Part shown: piece by piece, positions 12,319 through 22,146 of the stretch
How positions within the stretch are numbered: the stretch's first letter is position 1
Layout of the letters: every line of letters starts with the position of its first letter
DNA from: Xylaria sp. FL1777
Taxonomy: Eukaryota > Ascomycota > Sordariomycetes > Xylariales > Xylariaceae
Assembly (NCBI GenBank): GCA_022578965.1
Contig: MU400543.1
Coordinates: 248,001-312,000 of the forward strand
Length of the DNA stretch: 64,000 nt
Direction: 5' to 3'
Program-made: the position numbers and the translations under genes
The notes under the pieces: model-generated
What the model saw: the letters and a program-made list of their open reading frames with translations, nothing else
Database searches by the model: none
What the model was told of the DNA's origin: nothing

Positions 12319-15300
12319 AATAAGCGTTCGACACACCTCGACCTTGTTTACCATCGGACGCGAGAAGGCAACTCTGATTAACCAGTTGAATAATGGAAGA
12401 TGTGAACGGGCATTTAGCGGCAAGCATTCGTGTTGGGATAGGTGGGCACTACTGGGTGGCATGCCATGCTAGTCACGAACACTGTTCGACCGCTGCTGCC
12501 GTATTCACCGTGTACCCGCACGATTTAGTGCTGGGGATGTGTGTCCTTTACCAGACCAGCTAAAGCCTCAAGTGTGGCTAGTTGGTTACTACATTATTCC
12601 TGTCTTCCCCCCCTCCCTCCCTCCCCTTTTCGCCTATCAAGTGAAGCTAAATTTACTTTCACTCATCTCTAGTATAATATAGTACCAATGGTTTTAGGAT
12701 AAAACATTATTCGCTGTTCATGTTGCTATATTAGTTATGACCGGACTGATAATATTGTACTAATAAATCGTGACCCATGGGCCATTGACGTAGTATTTTA
12801 TCCGAGTTTGGACTTCAAAAGAGTTTAAATCGATATAATGAGATCGGAGGTGAGCATGTCTCTATTTGCTGAGGTAAGCGTGAGTGGTTTTATTGAGTTC
12901 AGAGCAACTATGATGCATATACGAACTTCAACTTTCTTTGTTGGACCCATCCCGGACTATATTGTCTCAAAGCTAACAACCGATCTTGCGACCTATTAAC
13001 TTTGGTTTTAGAAGTGCCTACTACGAGGTTTGCGACTGAGAAGCAAGCCACATACAGTTGAACACCAAGTTAAAGGTAACATGTTCCATTACAGATGGAA
13101 CTGCTGAGCAGTACCTATATACTTCTATATCGAGGTTCTCACCTATATAGTAGATCGTCTCTCCGGGCCGTATTCGGAATGGAACTTAGACTAGAGTTAA
13201 TCAGAAGACCTCATCTAGATCAATCAGTTCCTTGTTGTATGCACTGGTTCAATTCCACTGCAGGCGCGTTAATTCGTCACAGAGTTTATCTCGAAAGCCC
13301 GGTCAAGGTCAAGAATACGGGAGAGCCTGATTGGGTTTCTTCATAGCTGCTCAGTGTTCGAATTGAGATGGCATGGACTTGGGAATATATTCCAACCATT
13401 GGTTTTTCCGGTGCTATCCTCAACAAACCTTTTATAAGTGCTAAACAGATACAAATTGCCAATCGCATAATGATTATCATGTTCGCGGCACTTGCTAACG
13501 AGGTATTCTAAGTAGCCAAATGATGACTTCTACCTACAAAGTCAATCCATAGAGAAGAGCTAAAACTTAACGCAGCAAAGAAATATAAGAATTGCTATAT
13601 ATAATTAACAAACTGTTACCTACACAATACACTCAGCAATGCCTCAATCCTGGATTTTATATTGTCTCGGGTATGAATGATGCTACTGAAGCTCTCACCT
13701 TTATAAACATACTACTTAGTTAACTTAAATACAAAAATTGACTGTTGTCTCATAATAAAACCCTTAGTTAGAGCAAGGTCCTTTCACGGCCAACCAATGA
13801 CGTTCTCCAGAAACCCGGGGCACAGACGGTTGACTTGCATGATGCATAGCCGTTGAAGCCGTCACTTAGCGCAAAGCCTTAGGATGCCGTGAGTAAGCAG
13901 GCAAGCGTATATGGAAGCAGACTCTACTTTCTGGTCACTTAATACGCATGTATTTGACCACGCTGCTATGTTTATTCAAGTAGTCTATCGTCTACCGCAT
14001 TGACTGTGTGCCTACATGCGATATTGTATGCATATTTTTAAACTCATAGATAGGAGACGGCTAGACAGGAAAGGGGGGTTGTGTGGACTTGTGGATGACG
14101 CTCCGGCAGTGCGAACCACTTCGAACTCTGCACGTTCCCCTGTTGGAAGTAACCGCTGGGGTAATTGTGAATTGGGGCCTATTGTTGCTGCAGCGCCTCG
14201 TACAAGGTCTCCAACTACGGCTTATTTCACGAAGTTTGACCCCTTATAATTCTTTACATTGGAACTCTGTGTGAATATGGCCGGTGGATGATAGAGAGGG
14301 CGACAGTGGGTTGTGAAGCGAGGACATATAGTAGTTCGGCGCCGTCTAAACAACGTAGTTACGACATTCTCAAATGTCATTCGAAATCGCCGACTTGTAA
14401 TGGAGGATATAGAGAGGAAAACAGGCGGTGGTGACTTTCTTCGGTCCGCCTGGCGTTTCTAGGAAGCTTTTGTGAAAAATTAAAATAAAATTAATTAACT
14501 ATCTATATATCAGGGTTCTTTCTAGGAATTTAGCATTATGATACCAGTCGGTGTTCAGGAGGTATTATGTTGGCCGACACCCCTTACCCAGGGGTTATTT
14601 TTCGGCGTTGAAATATACCTGAGTAATTAGGGAGCGAATTAGATGGCCTGCTATTGCACCCGTTGATTCCTTCTGGCGTTTGATGAGTCGGCATAAGCTG
14701 GAAGAGCCTGACATGCACAGCTAACGTAACTACCTACCTAGGTACATAGCCTTCATAGGTACCTACGTTTAGGCAAGTATCGTCAGGTAAGTACTTGGAA
14801 TAGTTATTTGTAGAAGTACCTGTAGCAGAACATTGAAGCTTCTCTGCGTACTATGCCATGTGTACATGTAGATACTCCATGTACGGATACCTAAGTACCC
14901 TATGAGACATCGTTAGCAACAGGTCGTCAGGAGCCAATGATGATTGGCGTCGGCTTCCCCTTTAAGCTAGCCCCCGGCTTGGAAGTATATGTACAGGCCC
15001 CACCGACGACGTATCTGCCCGACTGCTGGAAGTCAACTCCCAATTTCCAACCTGCCGACGGCGGCTCGCTACAACGACACGGGACCACCAACCACCAACG
15101 ACGGCCTCCGAGCAGCAGCTCTTGTGTGTCTACTTAAATCGCTAATTTGTATTGTTAATGTAGACGCTAGTGTAGTGTCGACGACATTGTGCGCCAGACA
15201 GCGCTCGCTATGGAACGACGCTGACTGACTTTGCACACTGTCTGCTCGTCCGTCATCCTCGTCCCTCGCCCTTCGTGCCTCGTCCTCGTCGGCCGCTTGT

Positions 15301-15620
15301 CTGCTTGACCACTGTCACGCCCGCATCTCCGTTCACGTGTACGCTTCGTTGCCATTCGCGGGCACTGGCCGCTGCCATTCGTGCGCTGTGCTTGGCACGT
15401 CGAAGCCCGTCGTCGTAGCGTCGCAGTGACGTGCAGTTTCTGTCCTACCGTGACGACGTCGCATTGCTCCGACTCAGCCCATCGCTGATCTGCGTAACGC
15501 GCAGAGCGGAACCTAGCGGATCGATCGATACCGACAGCTGATCACCCACCGTCCCGGTTACCTCTTTTGTACGCTTGCCCCCTCAGTCAACAGCCCCTTA
15601 CGGGGGTATTGCGAGAAGAG
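12319..15620. other. 3.3-kb gene-poor stretch with the AP180 5' region
   Basis: No gene is supported between 12319 and about 14900. It contains a C/T tract near 12604-12634 (runs of CCCTCC), a TACCTAGGTA palindrome at 14735-14744 and an AGGTACCT word at 14756-14763. From about 14930 the base composition becomes GC-rich, and 15240-15600 is rich in CGTC/CTCGTC words. This looks like a CpG-rich promoter and long 5' leader of the AP180-like gene, with short open frames that could act as uORFs. Confidence 0.45.
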
Positions 15621-17613
15621 ATGTCGAGCTCCTTTGAGAAGTCCGTCAAGGGCGCAACCAAGATCAAGGCGAGTCAGAACCCCGAAACTGTCATTCCCTT
15701 GCGATCCGCCGTCCCTGCTGACTAGTCCAGCTGCTGTAGGCTGCCCCTCCGAAGACGAAGTACATCGAGCATATCCTGGTAGCTACGCACGCCGGCGAAG
15801 CTGGTGTTGGGGAGGTATTTCGCGCTCTGCAAAACCGACTTCGAGACTCGACGTGGACCGTCGTCTTCAAAAGTTTGATTACCGTACACTTAATGTTTCG
15901 AGAGGGCTCGCCCGATGCCACTTTATCATACCTTGCTAGGAATCGTAACCAGTTAGCCATTAGCTCCTTCACAGATGGTCCGTCCCTCCCGCCACGACTA
16001 CTCAACGCACTATACTAACGCATGCCCTACTACAGCCCAGATACAGGGCCGGAACATACGGCACTACGCCTCCTATCTGGCTGAGCGGGTGCGCTCTTAC
16101 AAAGATACAAAGATAGACTGGGTGCGTGCGAAGGAGACGCGACTCGAGAGCCTGTCAGTCGAGAAGGGTCTTCTGCGAGAGACTGAAGTAGTCCAGCGCC
16201 AACTGAGTGCTTTACTGAAATGTGACGTATGTTTATGTGATGCGTTTTGCGGAGATGATTGAATGACTGACCGGTGGAAAGGTCTTGGACGAACCTGAAA
16301 ACGAGATTACTATTACCGTATTCAGGCTTCTGGTTCTTGATCTTCTAAGTCTATTCCAGGTGCTAAACCAAGGCATGATCAACATACTCGGTAAATATGG
16401 CATCTTATCGTTCTCTTCTGTTCATTAGAGACTGACGACTCTTAGGACACTTCTTCGAGATGTCAAAGGTCGATGCGGAGCGGGCTATGGACATCTACCG
16501 TCATTTCACTAAAACTACAGATGCGGTGGTCCAGTATCTGACCGTGGCTCGACAATGGGAACCTCATACTAGAGTGGAGGTCCCTAAGCTGAAACACGCC
16601 CCGGTTAACTTGCGGCGTCAGCTCGAAGACTACCTTAATGACCCTGACTTTGAGATAAATAGGAGACAGTATATAGCTGAACAACAAGCTAAAAAGAAGG
16701 GCGGCATTTCAAAAGGCGAAAAGAGCACGTCAGAAGCAAAGCCAGAGGCTGGGAAGCCGTTCACTGTGGCGAATGCATCGTCTGCATTTGCTCCCAAGGC
16801 GCCTCAGGCTACCAAGGGTCCCGACCCCGATCTCATCGACTTCTTCGATTCGATAGAGCAGAACCAGACCACGATGAGCACCCAACCCATCGCCCAGCCA
16901 AATCAACCAATACAAATGCCATTGGCGAATACTGGTAACCCCTGGCCGTCAGGAATGCAGCAATCCGTGCAGCTTCAAGGCAATGGTTTCGTACCTCAAG
17001 CCACGGGATATCCGAATAATAGTCCCTTTCAACAGCCAAGCACGACCGGGTTTCCATTACCACAGCAAATGGCACCTCAAATGGCACCTCAAATGCCGCC
17101 TCAAATGCCGCCTCAGATGCCGCCTCAGATGCCTAACCAAATGCCTAATCAAATGCAGCCTAACTTCACAGGCGCCGGGTTTGGTGGTTACACGCCCCAA
17201 CCGAGCTTTACTCCTACCAGTTTAAGTCCCATACCACAAGATTCGGTCGCGTCTTATCCTACAGGATCCCTCTCACCTCTCATGCAGACGGGTCAACAAA
17301 CGACGAATCCGTTCAGGGCGTCCATGATGATGGCTAACCCGACGGGTATGCCTACTAATAGTACCATTCAAACTAGCTTTTCGACACCGACAGGCCCCCA
17401 GGCGCAACCCCCGATTGCTCTCACCCGACAACCCACAAACCCCTTTGCCAGATCGTCGCCACAGGGTACACCCCCATTTTCCAACCCGTCGTCAACCTCG
17501 CCATTCCAGTCACCACCACCTATTCAACCTTCAGTATCGCTGCAACCCGCGGCCACGGGGACAAACCCATTCGCGAGGAATTTTTCGCCCGCCGCAAACC
17601 AAAACCAGCAACC

Positions 17614-17648
<35 letters not shown>

Positions 17649-17851
17649 CTCAAACGAGCGGGGGTATTATGCCGCAGGCTACGGGAGCCACAAACCCCTT
17701 CCGACAGGGTGCGTTTGTCAATCATCAAACTGGAATGGGATGGCAGCATAACCAAATGCCTATTGGGGGTGGTCTGGATCAGCTGCCGACACAGGCTGTC
17801 TTTCCCAGGCCGACCCAACAGACGGCGTGGCAGCAGCAGCAGCAGCAATAA
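15621..17851 (+). CDS. AP180/CALM-type clathrin assembly protein (ANTH domain)
   Basis: Five exons: 15621-15668, 15740-15977, 16036-16226, 16282-16390 and 16446-17851, giving 663 aa. It is homologous to yeast YAP1801/YAP1802. The ANTH domain covers about residues 1-280, starting MSSSFEKSVKGATKIK-AAPPKTKYIEHIL. The Lys-rich segment KATKxK...K/R binds PI(4,5)P2 in this family. The tail is unstructured and Gln/Pro-rich. It has a DLIDFF box at about 324-329, which resembles a clathrin/adaptor box, and four NPF motifs at about 483, 527, 569 and 612 for EH-domain partners such as Ede1/Pan1. It works as an endocytic adaptor at the plasma membrane. Intron 1 must start with GC (AAG|GCGAGT, 15669), because no GT donor nearby keeps the frame and the conserved K-A-A-P-P-K join. 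The last exon holds a 12-nt repeat and two CAG runs. Confidence 0.95.
15669..15739 (+). other. GC-AG intron 1 of the AP180-like gene
   Basis: The donor is AAG|GCGAGT and the acceptor CTGTAG|GCT. Length 71 nt, phase 0. The only nearby GT (15673) would break the frame. The GC donor otherwise has a near-perfect match to U1 (AAG before, GCGAGT after), which is the rule for functional GC donors. Confidence 0.8.
17069..17164 (+). repeat. 12-nt tandem repeat in coding sequence (Met-Pro/Ala-Pro-Gln units)
   Basis: Eight consecutive 12-nt units start at 17069. Two read ATGGCACCTCAA, three read ATGCCGCCTCAA/G, and the last three diverge (ATGCCTAACCAA, ATGCCTAATCAA, ATGCAGCCTAAC). They encode MAPQ, MPPQ and MPNQ units in the disordered tail of the AP180-like protein. 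Unit length is a multiple of three, so copy-number change would keep the frame. Confidence 0.95.
17615..17644 (+). repeat. (CAG)10 run coding for poly-Gln
   Basis: Ten uninterrupted CAG codons lie in the AP180-like tail. A second run of five CAG plus one CAA (17831-17848) directly precedes the stop codon. Pure CAG runs without CAA interruption are expected to be length-variable between strains. Confidence 0.95.
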
Positions 17852-18933
17852 CTGATCGGTGATTTGTTTTGAATTAGGGGATTTGAGCTACCGGTATACG
17901 ACGGAGTTCGACGCAAGGATGGGTGGCCTCGTGTAAAATTCAACAACCATGGAAGAGCGTTCTCTTTTCATTCTAGAAGCCAGTTTCCTTCTTCGGGAGA
18001 AGGATGAACTTTGTTTTATTTTTCCTCCTTCATATGTCTTTTCCTGCTGGGATCGACGAATGGATAGCGCTTGGCTTGTTTCTCTGTTCACTACACTTCC
18101 GGATGTAACTATGACTACCTCGTTCGCACATTTCTGGTCAGGTCTGGTCAGGTCAGGGAGGGTTCGATAGATACAATACCCACTTTTGCTCTCGCAACAA
18201 CGCGGGCAGGCGTGCGTACCAATATTAAATAGTGGAAAATTCATTCTTCGACTTCATGTATCATATCGAGTAGACGTGCTTACCTCGTTGCCTTGGATTT
18301 AGTGAATTTAGAGACGAGTCCTAGAATCCTCACCCAGGAAGAAAATAGATAGGTAAACCCGATATCTACCGAGAATGTGAAGGGGGTGTTGTAGTCAATT
18401 GGCTTTTCATTTCCCTATTATAGACAGTGCCGGATTCTTTTTCTAGATATTGTACACCTGTCTACCTTAAGGCATGTAACCTAACATACTGGTTCATATC
18501 TATCTGTCTTACGGGGTTTGATCTTATATGTTGTTCCTTGATGGTTTTACGTGGACCATGTTTCACTTTTTCCCGTACCCTTAGCCTTTCCGTACTTTTC
18601 GCACGACCGATTCCGAGCCTCTAATGCCAGAGTGTTTATTGTGTATAAAAACAAAGAGCAAAAACAAGAACGCCGCCGCTATGCCCATATATACGTAAGA
18701 TGGCCGTCGTAGTTGGCGACCGATATAAAGAAAGCAAGGGTACTTTCTGTTTCTAAGTTATTGTTGTAAACCTGTCTCCGTGAACAAGTTGTAGAGTTGA
18801 TGATTCGATAGAATCGTCGTAGCAGGCTGGAACTAGTGGGCTTCCTCGCTCGCAGCTCTATCATGGGGCCTTCGCGCACCCATGTTGAATGTATCTTGAC
18901 GTGGAGTCTGCCGTAACCGAACGTCTGACTCCA
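17852..18933. other. Convergent 3' flanks of the AP180-like gene and TFB3
   Basis: No gene is supported. A purine/pyrimidine-rich stretch at 17940-18060 has open frames on both strands but no family similarity. Probably mostly the long 3' UTRs of the two convergent genes. Confidence 0.4.
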
Positions 18934-20070
18934 TCACCCAAATACATCATCGACATCCATACGTCCCGAATTGCGGTTTGCAGCCGCCGCCTCCGCCGCC
19001 ATAACAGTGCCCGGACCACGAGCAACGTCCTTCTTCTCGTCGGCAATGTTGACACCAAGTCCAGCAAAGGCATCGAACATGGCACGCGCGACGTACTCGG
19101 AGATGCTATATCCGGGGACGCGATGATCATCATTCGTACGAGCGGGCTCGAGCCACGGATTAGGATACGCGTCGTGGAGTTCGTAGCGCGAGGGTTCGAG
19201 GGCCGGTCCAAGACCCGCGAAGGGATCGTATGGTTTGCTGAGGTCCTCTTCCTCCTCCGAGATCTTCTTGGTCTTCAGACCACGAATCGACAGCGTGTTA
19301 CTGATATTTTTCGCGCCAGAATCAAGTAGGCTAGGGAAGTGCGTCCCGGAAATGGCGGCGACGCGGGCCCGCTTCTGAGCCACGATCCGTGCTTGGATCT
19401 CGGCGGCTGACCCGGGCTCCCCTCGCGCCAGAGCCTCCATGACCTCGGCGTTGATGGTCGCCTCCTCAGCGCGTGCGCGGGCTTCCTCGCGTTGTTCATC
19501 CAAACGTCGCTGCCGCGCCGCTTCTGCCTCTGCTGCGTCGCGCTGCTGGCGGGAGAGTTCTGCTTCGCGCCCGCGACGCTTGTTGCGCTCAATCTCCTCG
19601 CGGAACTCCTGTTCACGGTGTAGTAGCTTCTGTTCGGCGGCGCGGCGCTCGTCGTCTCCGCCGGAAATCAAGTCGAAAGTCAAGTCCTCGACGTCCTGCA
19701 GGTAGTTGTTGTAGTCACGCAGAGTCTCGAAGTCGTCTTCCACCATGTTGTAGGCGGCGGCCACACGCCTGCGGATGTCGACCTCGCGCTCCACGGCCAG
19801 ATCGCCGAAGAAGGCGGACCGAAAACCACGCTGCCGCAGGGTCTTTGTGCAGGTCGCATAGGGACACTGCGCCGGACCCGACTTGAAGATATTGGTCACG
19901 CAGTTGCTGCACATGGGGTGGTAGCACTCCGGGTTGATCAGGAATTCCATATCCGTGTTGAGGTAGCGCACGCGCTTGCACACGGGGCAGATGTCGGAAG
20001 GAATGGTAGTCGATGGACCCGTCGGCAGCCTGACGACGGTCGAGCCGCCGGTTACGGGCTTGCGAGACAT
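18934..20070 (-). CDS. TFB3: TFIIH/CAK assembly subunit Tfb3 (MAT1 homologue)
   Basis: Intronless, 378 aa. A C3HC4 RING finger lies at the N-terminus: C28, C31, C49, H51, C54, C57, C69, C74 (CPVCK, CYHPMCSNC, CPYATC). A MAT1 helical region with FEDLRDYNNYLQ-type sequence (FETLRDYNNYLQDVEDLTF) follows at about 113-131. Then come a long charged coiled coil (about 145-225, rich in Glu/Arg) and a C-terminal part ending in MDVDDVFG. The protein bridges core TFIIH to the CDK-activating kinase and acts in transcription initiation and nucleotide excision repair in the nucleus. It is longer than yeast Tfb3 (about 320 aa), as usual in filamentous fungi, through linkers and an acidic segment (KKISEEEEDLSKPYDPFAG). 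The ATG at 20070 is the first in frame. It is divergent from NudC, with 527 bp between the start codons. Confidence 0.95.
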   Translation of the reverse strand: MSRKPVTGGSTVVRLPTGPSTTIPSDICPVCKRVRYLNTDMEFLINPECYHPMCSNCVTNIFKSGPAQCPYATCTKTLRQRGFRSAFFGDLAVEREVDIRRRVAAAYNMVEDDFETLRDYNNYLQDVEDLTFDLISGGDDERRAAEQKLLHREQEFREEIERNKRRGREAELSRQQRDAAEAEAARQRRLDEQREEARARAEEATINAEVMEALARGEPGSAAEIQARIVAQKRARVAAISGTHFPSLLDSGAKNISNTLSIRGLKTKKISEEEEDLSKPYDPFAGLGPALEPSRYELHDAYPNPWLEPARTNDDHRVPGYSISEYVARAMFDAFAGLGVNIADEKKDVARGPGTVMAAEAAAANRNSGRMDVDDVFG

Positions 20071-20597
20071 GACGGCAGCGACGTTATGAGGCTGGCTTTA
20101 CCTCCCTGTCTTTCGTGGTGCTGCAAGTTCGGGGGCGAAGGCGGGACCTGCGAGTTCTTGGTCTAGGATTCCGGGGGTCAACTGCAGGTATTGAAGTTGC
20201 GCATTTGGGAGCGCTGGGCTCGCGGGAGGCGAGATGGTGACTAGAAGCTGTCAATGTCGAGGTAGAGGCGGAGGCGAAGGCGAGGTGGAGGTGAGAATGG
20301 ATATGATGATATGATGAGAAGGTGTTTGGTTTTTACGAAGCCAGGACTACATGTACGGTGTAGATAGCGAGGCAGGGACCATCCCATCAATAAGTAAGTA
20401 CTTAGGCAGGCATGCAGTAGGTAATTGGTTCTCTTGGTAGCAGGGATACAAGGGGTAGCTGTAGCTTCTATGCCCCTCCATCAGCTCCATTAATAATTAT
20501 TCAATTATGACTGCGTCAGTTCACTTCCCGTCTGCGACAACAGTCCACAAACGATAGCCCCGGGGTACAAAGTATTGCCGCAGAGACCTAAAACACC
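20071..20597. promoter_or_regulatory. Divergent promoter between TFB3 and NudC genes
   Basis: 527 bp separate the two start codons of these housekeeping genes. The TFB3-proximal part is GC- and purine-rich (GGTAGAGGCGGAGGCG near 20260). The NudC-proximal part holds short AT-rich words. No single TATA box stands out. Co-regulation is possible but not shown by the sequence. Confidence 0.5.
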
Positions 20598-21409
20598 ATG
20601 GCTGACAAAGGTGAGAATCATTCTGATAGGTCTTATTTATGTCATGTATCCCGAGCCCTTTTTCTAGCACCTACATCGTCCCTATCCCCCATTTTCCTAA
20701 GCCAACATAAACCCCACCATGATGAAGCTAACAAGCAGCCCTGGCGCCCAGATCCCACACCCGAGCAAGAGGCAGCAGCCCGCGCGAAAGAGGCCGCTGA
20801 GCAAGCCGCTCTACCGTACAAATGGACTCAGACCATTTCTGAGCTCGACATCGTCATACCTTCCATTCCCGGAAACCTGAAGGGTCGTGACCTCGTCGTC
20901 GAGCTTAAGAAGCTGAAGATCAAGGCTGGTATCAAGGGCCAGGAGCCCATCCTCGACGTATGTGATTTTCCCTGAAGCTTCTAATATGCCACCCTGAGAG
21001 GCGTCATCAACATTATACAAATTCTTCCAAGTCGTTTACGTTAACCCGCCCTGAACAGGGCGACCTGCCGCACGCGATTCTCACCGAGGATTCCACTTGG
21101 ACCCTCACGACAGCGCCGGACGGGACAAAGACGATCGAGATCCACCTGGACAAGGCGAACAAGATGGAGTGGTGGGCCCACGTGGTCACGAGCGCGCCCA
21201 AGATCGACGTCACCAAGATCCAGCCCGAGAACAGCAAGCTGTCCGACCTCGACGGCGAGACGCGCACCATGGTCGAGAAGATGATGTACGACCAGCGCCA
21301 GAAGGAGCAGGGTCTCCCCACCTCAGACGACCAGCGCAAGGCCGATATTCTCAAGAAATTCCAGGAGCAACACCCCGAGATGGACTTCAGCAAGGCCAAG
21401 ATCAGTTAG
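20598..21409 (+). CDS. nudC: Nuclear movement protein NudC (CS-domain co-chaperone)
   Basis: Three exons: 20598-20610, 20728-20957 and 21059-21409, giving 197 aa, close to A. nidulans NudC (198 aa). The CS (p23-like) fold starts at about residue 34 ([17 protein letters not shown]) and includes [20 protein letters not shown] and WTL...[14 protein letters not shown]. The C-terminus carries the typical [20 protein letters not shown] and ends [12 protein letters not shown]. NudC supports nuclear migration through the dynein/LIS1 pathway and works with Hsp90 as a co-chaperone in the cytoplasm. Exon 1 has only 13 nt. The acceptor at 20726-20727 is chosen because it is the only one nearby that fits phase 1 and gives MADKANKQPW. 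The first eight or so residues are therefore a little less certain than the rest. Confidence 0.94.
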
Positions 21410-22146
21410 TTAAAGATACCCCCGAGAATATATATAGAGAAATGATATGAATGAATTAAAATAAAACTGGGCCAAAAGAGTGACGTGACAGGACTAAATT
21501 GTGAGTACGAATGTTGATGAAGAGGCATATGGTCAGTCTTATAAGGTAGGCAGTCCCAGTCACGCAATACCACAAGAAGCATGCAACAAAGCATTCAAAT
21601 TGGATTGACTTGTAATTTTGAATGTTATCCAACTATGTGTGTACGAGCGGAAAGATACATGTGCTCATAAATTTAGCAGAGGTAAGGGCAGTATGTTCAG
21701 GGTGAAACGAATAGCCCACTCCCACAGAGGAATTGCTCCAAGGGTAGAGGCTTCAGAGAGCCCTGGTCTGTTTTGCTTTTGGAAACGCCAGTAATGTCAT
21801 AGCAGATTAAGGGCTGCTACGCATCAATTGTCAGATTATCGAGCGTTCCGTTTAGTTCACAATTACACATGGACCAAAGAGACCAAGGAGAGATTCACCT
21901 ACGCGTACATGCATCATATACTTGATAGAACTCACCTTTTGGTGCTGCTGTATTTCATTTGGCGGGAGCTGTTCTGTTCTATACGAATTGCACATCTGCG
22001 GTTTGCAATGAGGAGAGTTTCAACACCATTTACGTAGCCTAACGTGATAGGGGTTCATACATGAACCCTCAGTCACACACGTTCGGTTTTGTAGGTAGAA
22101 GTCCAGTGTCGCAAACTCAACAGTATTGAGCTGTTAACTCCGGAGT
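21410..22146. other. Convergent 3' flanks of NudC and the Bud27/URI-like gene
   Basis: About 740 bp between facing stop codons, AT-rich, with no supported gene. The short plus frame at 21828-22037 shows no similarity I recognise. Confidence 0.45.

Noticed and set aside
13244..13256. tRNA B-box-like sequence GGTTCAATTCC
   Set aside because: No A-box or cloverleaf partner upstream and no matching acceptor stem; a lone match to 11 bases is expected by chance.
18889..19886. Several open frames antisense to TFB3
   Set aside because: Shadows of the Arg/Glu-rich coiled coil on the other strand; very high Ser/Arg content, no conserved pattern.
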